NCBI RefSeq assembly: GCF_031143425.1
Contig: NC_090451.1
Span: 352,106,339-352,170,338, forward strand
Origin: Pleurodeles waltl
Lineage: Eukaryota; Chordata; Amphibia; Caudata; Salamandridae
Direction of reading: 5' to 3'
Length of the DNA stretch: 64,000 bases
In this document: positions 21,862-33,780 of the stretch, piece by piece
Layout: the number at the start of each line of letters is the position of its first letter
How positions within the stretch are numbered: the stretch's first letter is position 1
The notes under the pieces: model-generated
The model's database searches: none
The model's input: the letters and a program-made list of their open reading frames with translations, nothing else
What the model was told of the DNA's origin: nothing
Made by a program: the position numbers and the translations under genes

Positions 21862-23024
21862 TTGACGCCAATATTTTTGGCATATTTAATAGTTGTCAAG
21901 CTTATTCTCTGCTCCTGTTAAATGGCCATGTATCAATATGTATAAAGAGCAAAAAAAAAACCTTCACATTTAATCCCTTAACCGTTTTAAAAAAATTATT
22001 AATTACTGTTTATTTTTAAAAAGACAAAATTGTTCTTATTTTCACCGCTTCTTTTTTATGACCAAAAAAATACCTTTTCTTCATTTTGAGTTAGTTGTGC
22101 CTTTATTTCTTTGTAGTCCCTTGAGTCCCTACCCATTTATAATAATCTAATACGAGGTTTCTAAGCCTCATCACTAGCGCGCAGTGGTCATCATTCTAGA
22201 AATGACGTAGGCAAGTAGAATCAATTCACAAAAGGAGAGGTTGTATTCGTAAATGTATTTATGCAGGTTTAATATTGTCCTAGTATAGTGTAATATTGTG
22301 CCTGAGACAAACTTCTACCAGGCGATGGCAATGGGTAGTCGAGGGTGGAAATCGCCTGGAAAGTTTGGTAACGCCCGCAAGCTCTTGAGCCTGATCGTAT
22401 TTACAAACTGAAGGGTAGCCTATTCCCACCATCGAAACGATCAAAAGCAGGAGCACACTCATTCTAGGGTGGAAATGGTTAGGGAGCATCCTTAAAGCTG
22501 ACGGGAGATTAGAGGGTGGTGCTAGTCCATAAAAGAAAAATATTTTGCTACTGAGAAAAAAAAAACATAAAAGTGCAGTTGCACTAAAGTGGAAGTCTTT
22601 TTACAAGAGTAAATTTTAAGATACCACAAAAGCTTCCAAAAGTACTCCTGAAAACCTGCGAAAGTCACAAGTCTATAGGAGTATTTTGAGGCCTATGTTG
22701 CAAATCCCTAATTAAGTGCATATTAGGGCCCAGCCTTTTGCACAATAGTGCATAAATTTATGGTGTATCGGGCAAGTGCACTTTTACAAGAAAAAATGTT
22801 GATTTCAGCCTTTTGATCCAACCAGATGCAACAGTGTCACATTCGTCTGATGGTCTTCGCTAGTCATTCTTTGACCTGGAAAATCAGTGCTACGTTTGTT
22901 GACGTCAGCTGTCACAGTAGTGATCTAACCGTGGGGTAATGAAGCATCCATAATTATTCCATTTTGCTGTGCTACAAGAAAGATAATATAGTAAAATGTT
23001 CACACCATTTAATTTGAAAATAAG
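21862..23024. other. Low-repeat DNA, probably host intron
   Basis: I see no motif of the element families here and no convincing coding frame. The sequence is A/T-rich with short homopolymers. It lies between the Gypsy-1 LTR and the solo LTR at 23025 and is likely original host DNA of the gene whose exon lies at 25591. Confidence 0.4.
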
Positions 23025-25508
23025 TGTAGGAAACCAGCCTTTTTGCAGGTCCCCCCCCCCCCATTCCATATCCTCATTTGGACTACTAGCTGCTGTTGTG
23101 CGACTTTGACAGTGCACTGGGTCCCTCATAACCAGGCCGCAGTGCCCATGTTCTTCCCCCTAAAGTGCCAAATGTCTAATTGTACTCAATTGGCAAGGAT
23201 TTTAGCACCTCTAAGTCCCTAGTAAATGGTACCTAGAGCCTGGGTACTAAATGGGTCCCTAAGGGCTGCAGCATGTATTATGCTTCCCTAAGGAACCCAC
23301 ACTCATACACATGCAGACTGCCATTGCAGAATGCATGAAATGGATGGTGCAAACCATTTTTAAAACATGACATTGCACACACCCTGTGTGTTGTCCCCAT
23401 GCCCACTGCATGTGACATATGTAAGTCACCCCTATGGCAGGCATTTGAGGCTTAAGGCAGGGTGCATTTTATTACATGTGAGGGCACATCTGCATGAGCC
23501 CCAGTGTGTGATGTTTAGTTCCATTACTAGATATTGCAAGTGATCAGACTGCCATCTTAAGGACATGTACTGAGCACTGGTCATTACGATTTACCCAGCT
23601 GCAAGATGACTGCTCTGAAACTAATGGTTTTTGGTATCAAACACCTTGTCTTAATAAATCTATACTGATGCAGTATCAGATTTATTATGACATGCACCCA
23701 GAGGGCACCTTAGAGGTGCCCCCTGAAAACCTGCTAGTCTTTTCCTACTAGTGTGCTGGCAGACTGGTATTGACAAGCCTGCCACCACAGACGAGTTTCT
23801 GACCCCCTGTAGGTGAGAACCCACTCTGAGTCCAGAAACAATGCCTGCTGTGGAGGAGGGTTATCACATCTCCTCCAGCAGGATGGCTAGCATTTTAGCA
23901 ACTCGGAGCCAGGGACTTCAAAACCCCTGCTGCCTTTGATATGTGAAACCTGATTTTCCCCAGTCCTGGGGATCACCATCCCTGCCCTGAGCTCCATTTG
24001 GTACCGGAGCAGACGGGAAATTAGTTATTTAGGGCCCATGTTTCACTTCTAGGCTAGTCACACCCCTAATGTCGGCTACCTGAAGTGGATACTTGATGAA
24101 GGATTCCACCATCTTGTTTTTGGTGAAACTAGCAACTGTGGGTCAAGAATATGCCCATTCCCCACAGGAAGTGGTCATATGTAGGGGGTGTTGTCACCCC
24201 AGGGGGCCTTTGACTGCTAACTTACACTCCCCTAAACACCCATAAATTCAGTTTGTAGGGGTCCTCCTGACACCAGGACTTCAGAATCATCTACTGGGAA
24301 CTGAAGAAGGACAATAGAAGAGCAGTCACCACGAGAACAGAGGACTTAACCAACACTTGGTGCCAGCAGCAGACCAGGGTGTGGCACTAACGCGACTCGT
24401 CCAAAAGCTGTGTATCCTCCCAAAGCTATGGAATACAATCTAGCGCGTAAACAACCAGTCGGCATTTCCCTTGGGGTGAAGGAGCCACCTCCTGTATCTG
24501 CAGGCACCGAACACATCTGTCCGGTACACCATTTTGCTGGCCATTGGGACCACTGAGGTCCAGGAGCCCATCTGCACCAATACCCTGACTACGGGGTCAG
24601 ATGCGCCCACCAAGACTTGTTTGTGTCCAGTCCAGACACCACTGCCTCCAAAACTTAACTTCATTTTGTGGGACTTCAGGACAGACAAGCTTCACATCAA
24701 GAGGATCCCTGCTGTTTTGCTTTTCTCTCCTCTGCAGTTTGATTGAGAACTGTGGGAGCCTCCAACTCTAAGTGGCCAGCCAGCCAGCACCTCTGCACCT
24801 TAGCTCCCCAGCCTGGGTACATGACTTCTGCCTGCATCCCCTTTGCCTAGGGGTTCCCACAAGCTGAGCCCTATGTTGGGTTCTGCTGGACTTGTCCCTT
24901 AGTCCCACCTTGCAGACTCTGTTGTTTTGACAGGTCTCTTTAAAGTTTCACCACTGTAGCGTTCAAGGCTACAAACGCAACCAGCATCTCGGCACCCGGA
25001 CACACCAGGGCAGGTAAACATAACTGCTGAGAGTACTTGGGACCTTGGCCCCCCAGCACCTTACGTCCTAAAGGATACCCTCTTCAACCATTTGCAGGTA
25101 ACCCTATGCAGTGTATGTTTCCTCCTATAGGATAACATTACCATGTTTGAGGCTCATGCCTCAAATCTGACAACGTGTTATTTTTAAAGTTTTTTTTCCC
25201 CATAAAAACCAATAATGTCTAAAGTATTTATGCAATATCAATGATCTTGGTGTCTATATATAAAAATCTGTGTTATTTTTCTAAATTGCTCTCAGATTTC
25301 TTTTTTGAGTGTGTGTTTCATTTGACTGTATGTGTGCAACAAGTGCTCAGCACTCCGCTCTGATAAGCCTAAGCTGCTCGACCAAACTACCACAAATAGA
25401 GCACTTGGATTTATTAAAGAAAGCCCTTTAAACAAATAAGAGTCGTCTGGACTTTTTGCATGGTGTACCTCTACATTGGTACACTACATAAAAAGTCAGC
25501 TTCCTACA
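23025..25508 (+). repeat. LTR-like repeat, family D (2.48 kb, probably solo LTR)
   Basis: Ends are TGTAGGAAACCAGCC and GTCAGCTTCCTACA. The body shares short blocks with families B and L, such as 'GGGCTGCAGCATGTATTA', 'GGTAAGTCACCCCT' (as a variant) and 'GATAAGCCTAAGCTGCT' near the 3' end, so it belongs to the same LTR superfamily in plus sense. Flanks ataag and gtaat are not a clear target duplication. No coding region was found inside. Confidence 0.6.
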
Positions 25509-25590
25509 GTAATTACCAACATTACTGTTTTTTCATTATTAAAAATGATTTAAACAATTAGTTAAACTATATATTATTTTATGTCCTTAG

Positions 25591-25758
25591 CCAACTTCAA
25601 GAGGAACAAAAGAAACGGCAAACTGAGGTGAAAGATCTCATGGAGAAGTTATCTGGCCTGCAGGCAGAAAACAAGAGTCTGACGTTGGAGAAAACATGTC
25701 TTGTAGCCGACAACAGGACACTTGAAGTGGAATTAGAAATGACACAAAAAAATAATAG
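25591..25758 (+). CDS. Internal exon of a host gene encoding a coiled coil
   Basis: A 168-base exon bounded by a pyrimidine-rich acceptor (tgtccttag|C) and a donor (AG|gtatgt). One base completes the first codon and two bases begin the last, so it is a symmetric phase-2 exon of 56 codons. The translation ('QLQEEQKKRQTEVKDLMEKL', then 'SGLQAENKSLTLEK') has leucines and charged residues in heptad spacing, a clear coiled coil without stops. I do not recognise the gene; many centrosomal, Golgi and motor-adaptor proteins have such segments. The open frame continuing past 25758 is intron. It lies in low-repeat DNA flanked by LTR insertions, as expected for an expanded intron. Confidence 0.75.
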
Positions 25759-27410
25759 GTATGTTGGTTTCTTTTCCACTCCTCACTATATTGGTTTCTT
25801 AATAATGATTAGACATAATTGTACAAGCCGTGAAACCATTGAGTATGGTCAGTAAGCAAAAGTCAGTTTTCAAAGTTATCAAGTTAATTACTCCATGAGG
25901 GTTGTGTACTTGTTTGAGATACCTTAACAGAGCATCGTTATTACAAGGCTACTACTGTACCAAACTTGGTGCTATTTTTATTAATTGTGCAGACATACAG
26001 TTGGCTTCCTATTCACAATCTCAGTTACACTATAAATTGTGAATATCTCTGCACCGTAGAGTAATGCTGAGTCCTTCTTGACATCTGTAGTGTATACCTG
26101 CCCTTTGTAATCTTTGAAAGGTTAAGTCCTCAATCTGTCTATGTGTTTTTTCACTTATTTGCAATTCATCATTCACATTTTTCAATGTTTTGCAATGCAT
26201 CATTCACATTAAAGCCTCAACATGTAATATGGTAACTTGTCTGTTCACAGCATGATTCACCCTCTTAGAATATTTAGGCTACTATCCCATAAAAGATTAG
26301 TTTTGTCCAGAGAGAGATGCATGTCTTGGTATCACGCTCTCGTAGGTGTTCAAACAATGTGAAATAAAATCACATTTCTTCACCATGTGAGTCCTTTAAG
26401 ACTATGTGATATGCCTGATTCATAACCATGTCCCTGATAACTGTAGTTGTTTTCCATTGCTCCCTGAGTTAACAGGTGGCAAGTATGTTCCAAAGGTAGT
26501 TCACTCTATAACTTTTCTGATGTTAAGGCACATGTTGATGGTGCCACAGGACATAGGTGGATGATGTGTTGTGGAAGGTTAAGCCCACACAACCCCCTTC
26601 TGTTATGTTCCCCGTTGTATAAGGCCACAGCATCCCAGGTTCTCGGTGCCTTTCCTCTGGGTGAACACTCTGAGACTGCCTACACACCTAAAGGCTAGAA
26701 GTACTCAATTATATGCAGCATATAAATCACCACTGTTGTAAACAAGCACCACAATGTTCTGATGTAACAGCAAGAGACCTGGTAAGATAGAATCCATGGA
26801 CATTTTCAAGGAGCCTGTGCTTGAAATAGATAACCATCCTAATATATATTTAATCATACCTCTCCATCAAGGGTTCTTTATTTTGACTGGGTATTAAGCT
26901 GTTACTTTAAGAGAGGGTGTGCTAGTGGCTCATAGTAATGACTGCCCAATCAAGAAGCGCTTGCCTCAATATACATTCCCTTCCTCAAGTCTGTAATTTT
27001 TAGATGGGGGAATAACTCATTTATGACAGAAATTCAGTAGTGGGATGTATAAAGCAACCATGATGCAATTCATGATATATGCCTAATTAATGGCACTCGG
27101 AAAACCCTGAAATAGATTAGTGACCTGGGAACCGTTCCCCTCTGGCTTTGATCTTAACTGCTTTTAGTGATGCGTGAGAAAAAGCCTTCTTTTCCCTCAC
27201 TCTTGTACAGTTGTGTTTTATGCCCTGCGTGCCAAACCGCATGTGTCTGGTATCATACTATTTGTATTTTGGCCCCAGCCTCAAGCTAGCCTAGTGTATG
27301 TGCTAAGGTTCAGTCCTGCCTTTGGCCAGAGTTTGGTCCTGAATATGTCCTGGAGCTGGAGGAGTTGTACTAAGCAAGCCCTCAATAATGACAGAGGGGT
27401 ACTGTCCCTG
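25759..27410. other. Low-repeat DNA downstream of the exon, probably intron
   Basis: Apart from the donor at its start I see no coding signal and no strong match to the LTR or DIRS families in this stretch. It ends where the palindromic LTR derivative begins at 27411. Confidence 0.45.
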
Positions 27411-28530
27411 TGTAGGAAAATACCATCTATCTTGACATGTTACACCCAATTTCTGCTTGATTGTCAGTGTGTTTTTGTCTGTCACTATGTTCCTGCTAGT
27501 CAGTACCCCAGTGCTTATGGTTTATGGCCTGCTTGTCAGTGTGTTTTACTGTTTTCTAAATTGTCACTGAAGTCCTGCTAATCAGAACTCCAGTGCTCAC
27601 GCTCTCTCTGTCTCTAAATTTGTCACTATAGTGTAGTGACTCCATATTCCACTCCAAATTGGCATACTGGACCCACCTTATAAGTCCCTAGTAGATGGTG
27701 CTTAGGTACCCAGGGCATTGGGGTTCCAGGAGATCCTTATGGGCTGCAGCATTTCTTTTTCCACCCTTAAGGAGCTCATACAAACACTTCTTCAGGACTG
27801 CCATTGCAGCCTGAGTGAAATAGTGTAAGCACTATTTCACAGCTATTTTCACTGCACCAGGTCACTTATAAGTCACCTATATAGCTAACCTTCGGACCCT
27901 GAAAGCCAGGTGCATAGTACCTGAGTGTGAGGGCACCCCTGCACTAGCAGAGGTGCCCGCACGTCGTCCAGGTCCATTTTCCCAGACTTCGTGAGTGCGG
28001 GGACACCATTATAAGTGTGCACTACATATAGGTCAATACATATATGTAGCTTCCACAATGGTAACCCCGTAAATGGCCATGTGAGGTGTCTAGGAACTGG
28101 AAACTGTACCCCCAATCTGATTGTGGTATTTGGAGGGCAATTCCACTCACCCTGGGGGCTCCACCATGAACCCCCAGTACTGCCAAACCAGCTCTCTGAG
28201 GTTTCCACTGCAGCCCCAGCTGCTGCCACCTCACAGACAGGCTTCTGCCCTCCTGGGCGCTTAAGCAGCTCAATCCCAAGAAGACAAAACAATGCATTTC
28301 CTTTAGGAGAGGGGTGTTACTTCCTCTCAATTTGGAACTAGGTGTTACAGGCATGGAAGGGGTATTCTCCCAGACCCTCTGGAAGTGCTTTGAAGGGCAC
28401 AAACGGTGCCCTCCTTGCATAATCCAGTCTACACCGGTTCAGGGACCCCCAGTCCCTGCTCTGGCGCGAAACTTGACAAAGGAAAGGGGAGTGACCACTC
28501 CCTTGTTCATCACCACCCCAGGAGTGGTGC
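27411..28530 (+). repeat. Family L LTR fragment, left arm of a palindromic pair
   Basis: Starts TGTAGGAAAATACCATC and follows the LTR in plus sense, matching the reverse complement of about 2770-3841. At 28530, after a 'GGGAGTGACCACTCCC' block, it switches to sequence of the opposite orientation. It pairs with 29130-30222. Confidence 0.75.
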
Positions 28531-30222
28531 ACTGGGGTACTGTCTGGCATGGAGAGGCAAGCTCTTACCTCCACCAAATTTGGACAGTTGGACCTTTGGA
28601 CAGTCAGGGTCACTTCGGTCCACCACCTGTGTTAAAGGATCCACGCTCGTAGTCAGGGACCCAGAGTACACGTCGCTGCAGAGAGGTGCCTGCTGGAGGA
28701 GGGAAGTGATTCCGTCACTCCACGGGAGATTCCTTCGGTCCTTCTGGTGCAGGATGAAGACAGGCAGGCCTCGGAGTATACACGACCTGGAAACTGTTGC
28801 AGTTGCTTTCAGGAGCTAGAGTTACAGAGTTGCAGTAGCCGTCTTGCATGCTTTGTTGCAATTGTAGAGTTCCTGGAGCAGTTCTGCGGGTTGATCCGAT
28901 GGTAGAAGGTGAAGCAAAGGTTGCAGAGGAGTACTGCTGTAGTCTTGCAAATCCGAATCTAAGGAAACACTCAGAGAAGAGACCCTAAATAGCCCTGAGA
29001 GGGGAGATTGGTCACCTAACCAGGTAAGCACCTATTGGGAGGGGTCTCTGACGTCACTTGTTGGCACTTGCCACTCAGATGCTCCCGAAGTTCCCTGACC
29101 ATCCTGAAAACAAGATGGCAAAACCCAGGGACACTCTGGAGGAGCTCTGGGCACCACTCCTGCGGTGGTGTTGGACAGGGGAGTGGTCACTCCACTTTCC
29201 TTTGTAAAGTGGCACGCCAGAGCAGGGACTGGGTTCCCTGAACTGGTGTAGACTGGATTAAGCAAGGAGGGCACCATCTGTGCCCTTCAAAGCATTTCCA
29301 GAGGCTATGGGAGGATAACCCTCGAATGCCTGTAACACCTATTTCCAAAGGGAGCGGGTGTAACACCCTTCTCCTAAAGGAAATGCATTGTTTTGCCTTC
29401 TTGGGATTGAGCTGCTCAATCCCCAGGAGGGCAGAAGCCTGTCTGTGAGGTGACAGCAGCTGGGGCTGCAGTGAAAACCTCAGAAGAATGATATGGCTGT
29501 ACTGGGGGTCCATGGTGGAGCCCCCAGGGTGCATGGAATTGGTCCCCTAATATCTGAATCAGATTGGGGGTACAATTTCCAGTTTCTAGACACCTCAGAT
29601 TGCCAGGTTTGGGGTTACCATTGTGAAGCTACACATATGTATTGACCTATATGTAGTGCACACTTACAATGGCATCCCCTCACTCACGAAGTCTGGGAAA
29701 ATGGGCCTGGACAACGTGGGGGCATCTCTGCTAGTACAGGGGTGCCCTCACACACAGGTACTATGCACCTAGCCTTCAGGGTCTGAAGGTTAGACATATA
29801 GGTGACGTATAAGTGACCTGGTGCAGTGAAAATGGCTGTGAAATAGTGCTTACACTATTTCACTCAGGCTGCAATAGCAGTCCTGAAGAAGTGTTTGTAT
29901 GAGCTTCTTATTGGTGGCAAAAGAAATGCTGCAGCCCATAAGGATCTCCTGGAACCCCAATACCCTGGATACCTAGGTACCATACTCTAGGGACTTATAA
30001 TGCGGGTCCAGTATGCAAATTTGGAGTGGAATACTGGGTTACCAGTATGTAAGTACACATTTGGAATCCGAGAGAGCATAAGCACTGGAGTTCTGATTAG
30101 CAGGACTCCAGTGACAGTCAAGCATACTGACAAAACAATAAAACATACTGACACAGTACAAACACACTGGCAAACAGGCAAAAATGGGGGTAACCATGCT
30201 AGAAAGAAGCTACTTTCTCACA
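28531..30222 (-). repeat. Family L LTR fragment, right arm of a palindromic pair
   Basis: Matches about 2140-3841 of the solo LTR in direct orientation, ending CTACTTTCTCACA at 30222. Its last approximately 1.1 kb is the inverted counterpart of 27411-28530; the first approximately 600 bases are the unpaired loop. No target duplication is visible (ccctg left, tctat right). Confidence 0.75.
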
Positions 30223-30690
30223 TCTATTCACATGGTGAGGAATCTTCAGTTAGAAGTATCCATCAGAAGGACAAGTTACTTATCTTTGATAATGTTCTTT
30301 CTGTTGGATACTCTGTGTAACCATATTCCTCACTGCCATCCCACTTCCCTGTTTTGTGGTATGGTTGCTTCTATCTAAAATGATCCCATGATGGAATATG
30401 CACGTTGGTTTATTCGATTTGCTGATGGGCTCCGCATTTGAGGGCGAGAAGCAGTTCATGAAATAAACTGATGTCCACAGGCATGGGTGGTGCTTATATG
30501 TGTCTCAAATTCGTCACTTCTGGAGCGTAACAGCATTGACGCAGAGTTTCACAACACCACCTACCAGCACACATGAGCACTGCTTTTAAGTTTCCTGGAT
30601 CTAGCCGGATGCCTCGGGAAATTCAGAAGTTGAGGAATCTGCAGTTAAATAGAGTATCCCGAGAAAGAGTTATTAAAGGTAAATAACTTG
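30223..30690 (+). mobile_element. DIRS-4: terminal fragment of a DIRS-like element
   Basis: The left part (30223-30345) is a palindrome of the internal-complementary-region type: 'GAGGAATCTTCAGTTAG...' then 'CAAGTTACTTATC', then its inverted partner '...ATTCCTCACTGCC'. The right part ends GGTAAATAACTTG at 30690 and is inverted relative to the palindrome's second half ('AAGTTATTTACCTTTAATAA' on the other strand). This is the layout of the right end of DIRS-1 and DIRS-2, so the coding part has been lost on the left. Confidence 0.65.
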
Positions 30691-31075
30691 TTTGTTATTG
30701 TGTTTCAGGGTGTCTAGTTAGATCTCTGCGCCTGTTGTAGTCTCTCACTATAGCTGTGACTTCTCGCCATTACTACCATTGAAGGCTGAGTGCTGAAGGG
30801 GTTGCATTTGGCCCTGACTGCAGAGCCATAGTCTGAAGGACATCAAGACAGCAGAAGCAAATTATCCTAACCCCCACTGCTGTGGCCAAGTAGCCTGCGC
30901 CTGCCACTGACCACCTGAACAGAGTCTGACAATAGGACTTTTCTAAAGGATTCCTGGAAATTTCCACACAGAGATGTATGCTTGCAGTCGATGAACGGAT
31001 CCATTGAACAGGGTAGAGCAGAGGGGGAAACCTATAAGTACACCTGCACAGTAGCAAGGCCTAGTGAGAGATTTT
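30691..31075. other. Short unassigned stretch
   Basis: Between the DIRS-4 end and the LINE tail I see no recognisable feature and no credible coding frame. Confidence 0.3.
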
Positions 31076-32700
31076 TTTATGTTATGTTTATTTGTATAGA
31101 GCGCTTATCACTTGTGTGGGTACCCAGGCTTTTTGCAGGTGGTTGGGCGGCTTTCTTCCTGGTGGGATTATTAGAAAAGCTAGGCCTTCCACTTCCTGCA
31201 GACCTCAAGAAGCAATGAGGAGGCTCTGATATGATGTGGGAGGTTGTTTCTTGCTTGTGGAAGGTTTAAGAGTAGGTGCAATCTCTTGCTTGGGTTTTGT
31301 GGATGCAGGAATCATGAGGAAGTGATTCAGGCTGAGCGGAGGTTCCTGGGAGTTTGATGGAAGTGTATTTGGCTGTTGAAGGAGGCTGGATCAATCTTGT
31401 GCAGTGCTTTGTATGTATGTTAGAGAAGTTTGATCTGAACTTGTTCGTCTATGGGGAAGCCAGTGAAGTTCTCTGAGGTGTGGGGGGATGTGTGTGTGTG
31501 GCAATGTAGATTGAGGATGAGTCTTGCTACAGGATTTTGGATGGTTTGGAATCTATTCATGGGCTTCTTTGTGATTTCTCTGTAGAGTGGATTACCGTAA
31601 TCAAGTTTGCTTGGGATCAGAGCTTGTGTGACCATTTCCCTGGTGTTCTCTGGTAGCCACTTAAAGATCTTTCATAGCGTCCTCAGGGTGTAGAAGCAAA
31701 TGAAGGTCACTGCTTCAACTGGGCTGTCATGTCGAGCTTGTTATCTAGGATGATTCCTAAGTGTGTGTTGGTGTGGTTCCAAGGTCTGATAGCAACCAGG
31801 TGGGGGTCAATCAGAGGTATTTCTTCTGAAGATCACCACTTCAGGTTTGTCTTTGTTGAGTTTGAGGCAGTTGGATTTCATCCAGGGGGCTACTGAGGTC
31901 ATGTAGGTGGCAAAGTTGATTTTGGTTGTGGGGCTGTTGTCTGATAGGGAGCGAATCATTTGGACGTAGTCTGTATAGAAAAGTATGTTGATGTTGTGTG
32001 ATCTGATGAGGTCAGCCAGCGAGGTCATGTAGATGTTGAATAAGGTCAGGCTTAGGGCGGAACCTTGGGGGACTCCATAGATGAGGTTCTTGGCTTCTGA
32101 TGTGAAAGGTGGCAAGCTGACTTTTTGGTTATATGTGTAAGGAAGGAGCTGCTTCAGTTGAGGGCAGGTCCTTTGATGCCTTTTTCCTGTAGGTGGAGTA
32201 GGAGACCATGTCGAAGATCACTGAGAGATCAAATAGTACGAAGGCCACTGTTTCTCCACCGTCAATGAGCAACCTGATGCCTGTTGTTGTTACGAGGTCC
32301 GTCTTTGTGTGGTGGTTGGGCCGAACGTCCGATACATGGTGTCTAGGAGTTGGCGTGTAATGAGGTAGTGAGCGTGTTGCATGTTGATGACTTTCTCTAT
32401 TACCTTAGTTTTGTATGGTAGAAGGGAGATCAGGTGATAGTCTGCTAGTTGAGTGAGGTCAGCTGAAAGTTTCTTTAGCAGTGCATTGATCATTGCATGT
32501 TTCCAAGTATCCAGGAGCGTAGCGGTGGTGATACAATTGTTCATGATGTGGGGGAGTACTTAGCTAATTGGGGAGGTGCCCAAGTTGTAGATGTTGTGGG
32601 GGCAGGGATCCGTCGGTGTTCCGAAGTGGACGGCTCTCATGATGCTGTTTGTTTCTTCAGACACAGTTGTGGTGATTGGGCCCTTTTACCAATGTTCTTC
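31076..32700 (-). pseudogene. L2/CR1-like LINE, reverse transcriptase 3' part
   Basis: Minus-strand fragments in order: 'KVIEKVINMQ' region (32544-32290), a palm A-type motif 'FDLSVIFD' near 32235, 'YGVPQGSALSLTLFNIYM' and the degraded catalytic box 'FYTDY' in place of Y/FADD (32115-31807). Then come 'NCLKLNKDKPEVVIF' and 'SKLDYGNPLY' (31635-31420). This motif order is typical of CR1/L2-clade LINEs. The 3' end on the minus strand, near 31080, has 'AAGCGCTCTATACAAATAA', the sort of tail L2-like elements use. Stops, frameshifts and the damaged catalytic site mark it as dead; the 5' end is missing. Confidence 0.8.
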
Positions 32701-33780
32701 CTGGGCCCCCATCTACCATTGAACTTCAAATTGGTCACACCCTGTATGCCATTGACTCTCAGGCTAACGAGGTGAGCAGATCAAGGCTCCTCAGGGAGGG
32801 AGTCTGGGGTGATCGAGACTCCGAGCTCAAACAGTCATCAAAACAAACACAATAAATATTAAAAAGCATTTAGTATAAATACCAATATTCAGTACTTGAC
32901 ACAGTAAAAGGCATAAGCACAGGGTTCTAAAATTGCATGTTTTGTGATAAAGCACACATAAGGTGTAATCTACAACGTGTTAACTCACCATTGTGTGCGA
33001 GATCAAATTCCAGTGATTTTCAGGTCAGTTTTTAATGTCCCCGCCACTGAGGTTTTTCGTGGCATTATCTAGCCCTCTCCACAGAATGTTCAGTAGTCTG
33101 AGTAAAAGTTCTCTTTGAGCTTATTCGTACACTGTTACGTTCACTTTGTGGATTTAAGGTAGTTGCTTTTGGTGATTAGCTGGTGGTTGCAACTCTGATC
33201 GGGCATAGAGTTGTGGACTGGCTGGCCCATAAATCATATGCAGGTTTCCTTAGCCCACTGCTGGTGGCAGAGTATCTCTCTCCATGGCGTCTGGGAGTTT
33301 GCAGTTGCTACAGTGCTGCCCCGTGCAGCATTACAAAAGATCTTTGGGTTCAGTCGACTGGTCAGTCTACACAGCTGTCATGGTCTTATTGCTCTTTGCT
33401 CTCAGATGATGGTCAACTATACGTCTGATGTTGACTAGTCATACTTTGTTCTAAGAAGACCTGTAGTGGGTCTGACGTGGACCAGTTCCTTCCTTGTGTG
33501 CGCCCCTGGCTGCCCGAAACACTGAGCACAGCAGTTAGCCCACCTTTACCCAGACAGCTGAGTCCTGCAGGGGCAATGCGTCTTGCCTTATCTCAGCAGG
33601 TAGACGGGGTCCCAGAGAGACCGTTCCTTCCAGATAGATCATGCAGACTTCCATGTGGTATCTTATCCCCTCTGAAAGGCTGGCTGTCAGCAGCATCCGC
33701 TCCAAATACCTGGGTATTCCTGAGTACTCTACAGAGTACCACCACCTCAAATGATGAGAACATTGGAATCAAGTGAAAGA
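32701..33780. other. Unassigned stretch between two LINE relics
   Basis: No domain, terminal repeat or splice-bounded exon is recognisable. The short open frames on both strands have no motif support. Confidence 0.3.

Noticed and set aside
31420..32544. A possible host reverse-transcriptase-related gene on the minus strand
   Set aside because: The motif order, L2-like tail, stops and damaged catalytic box identify an ordinary decayed LINE.
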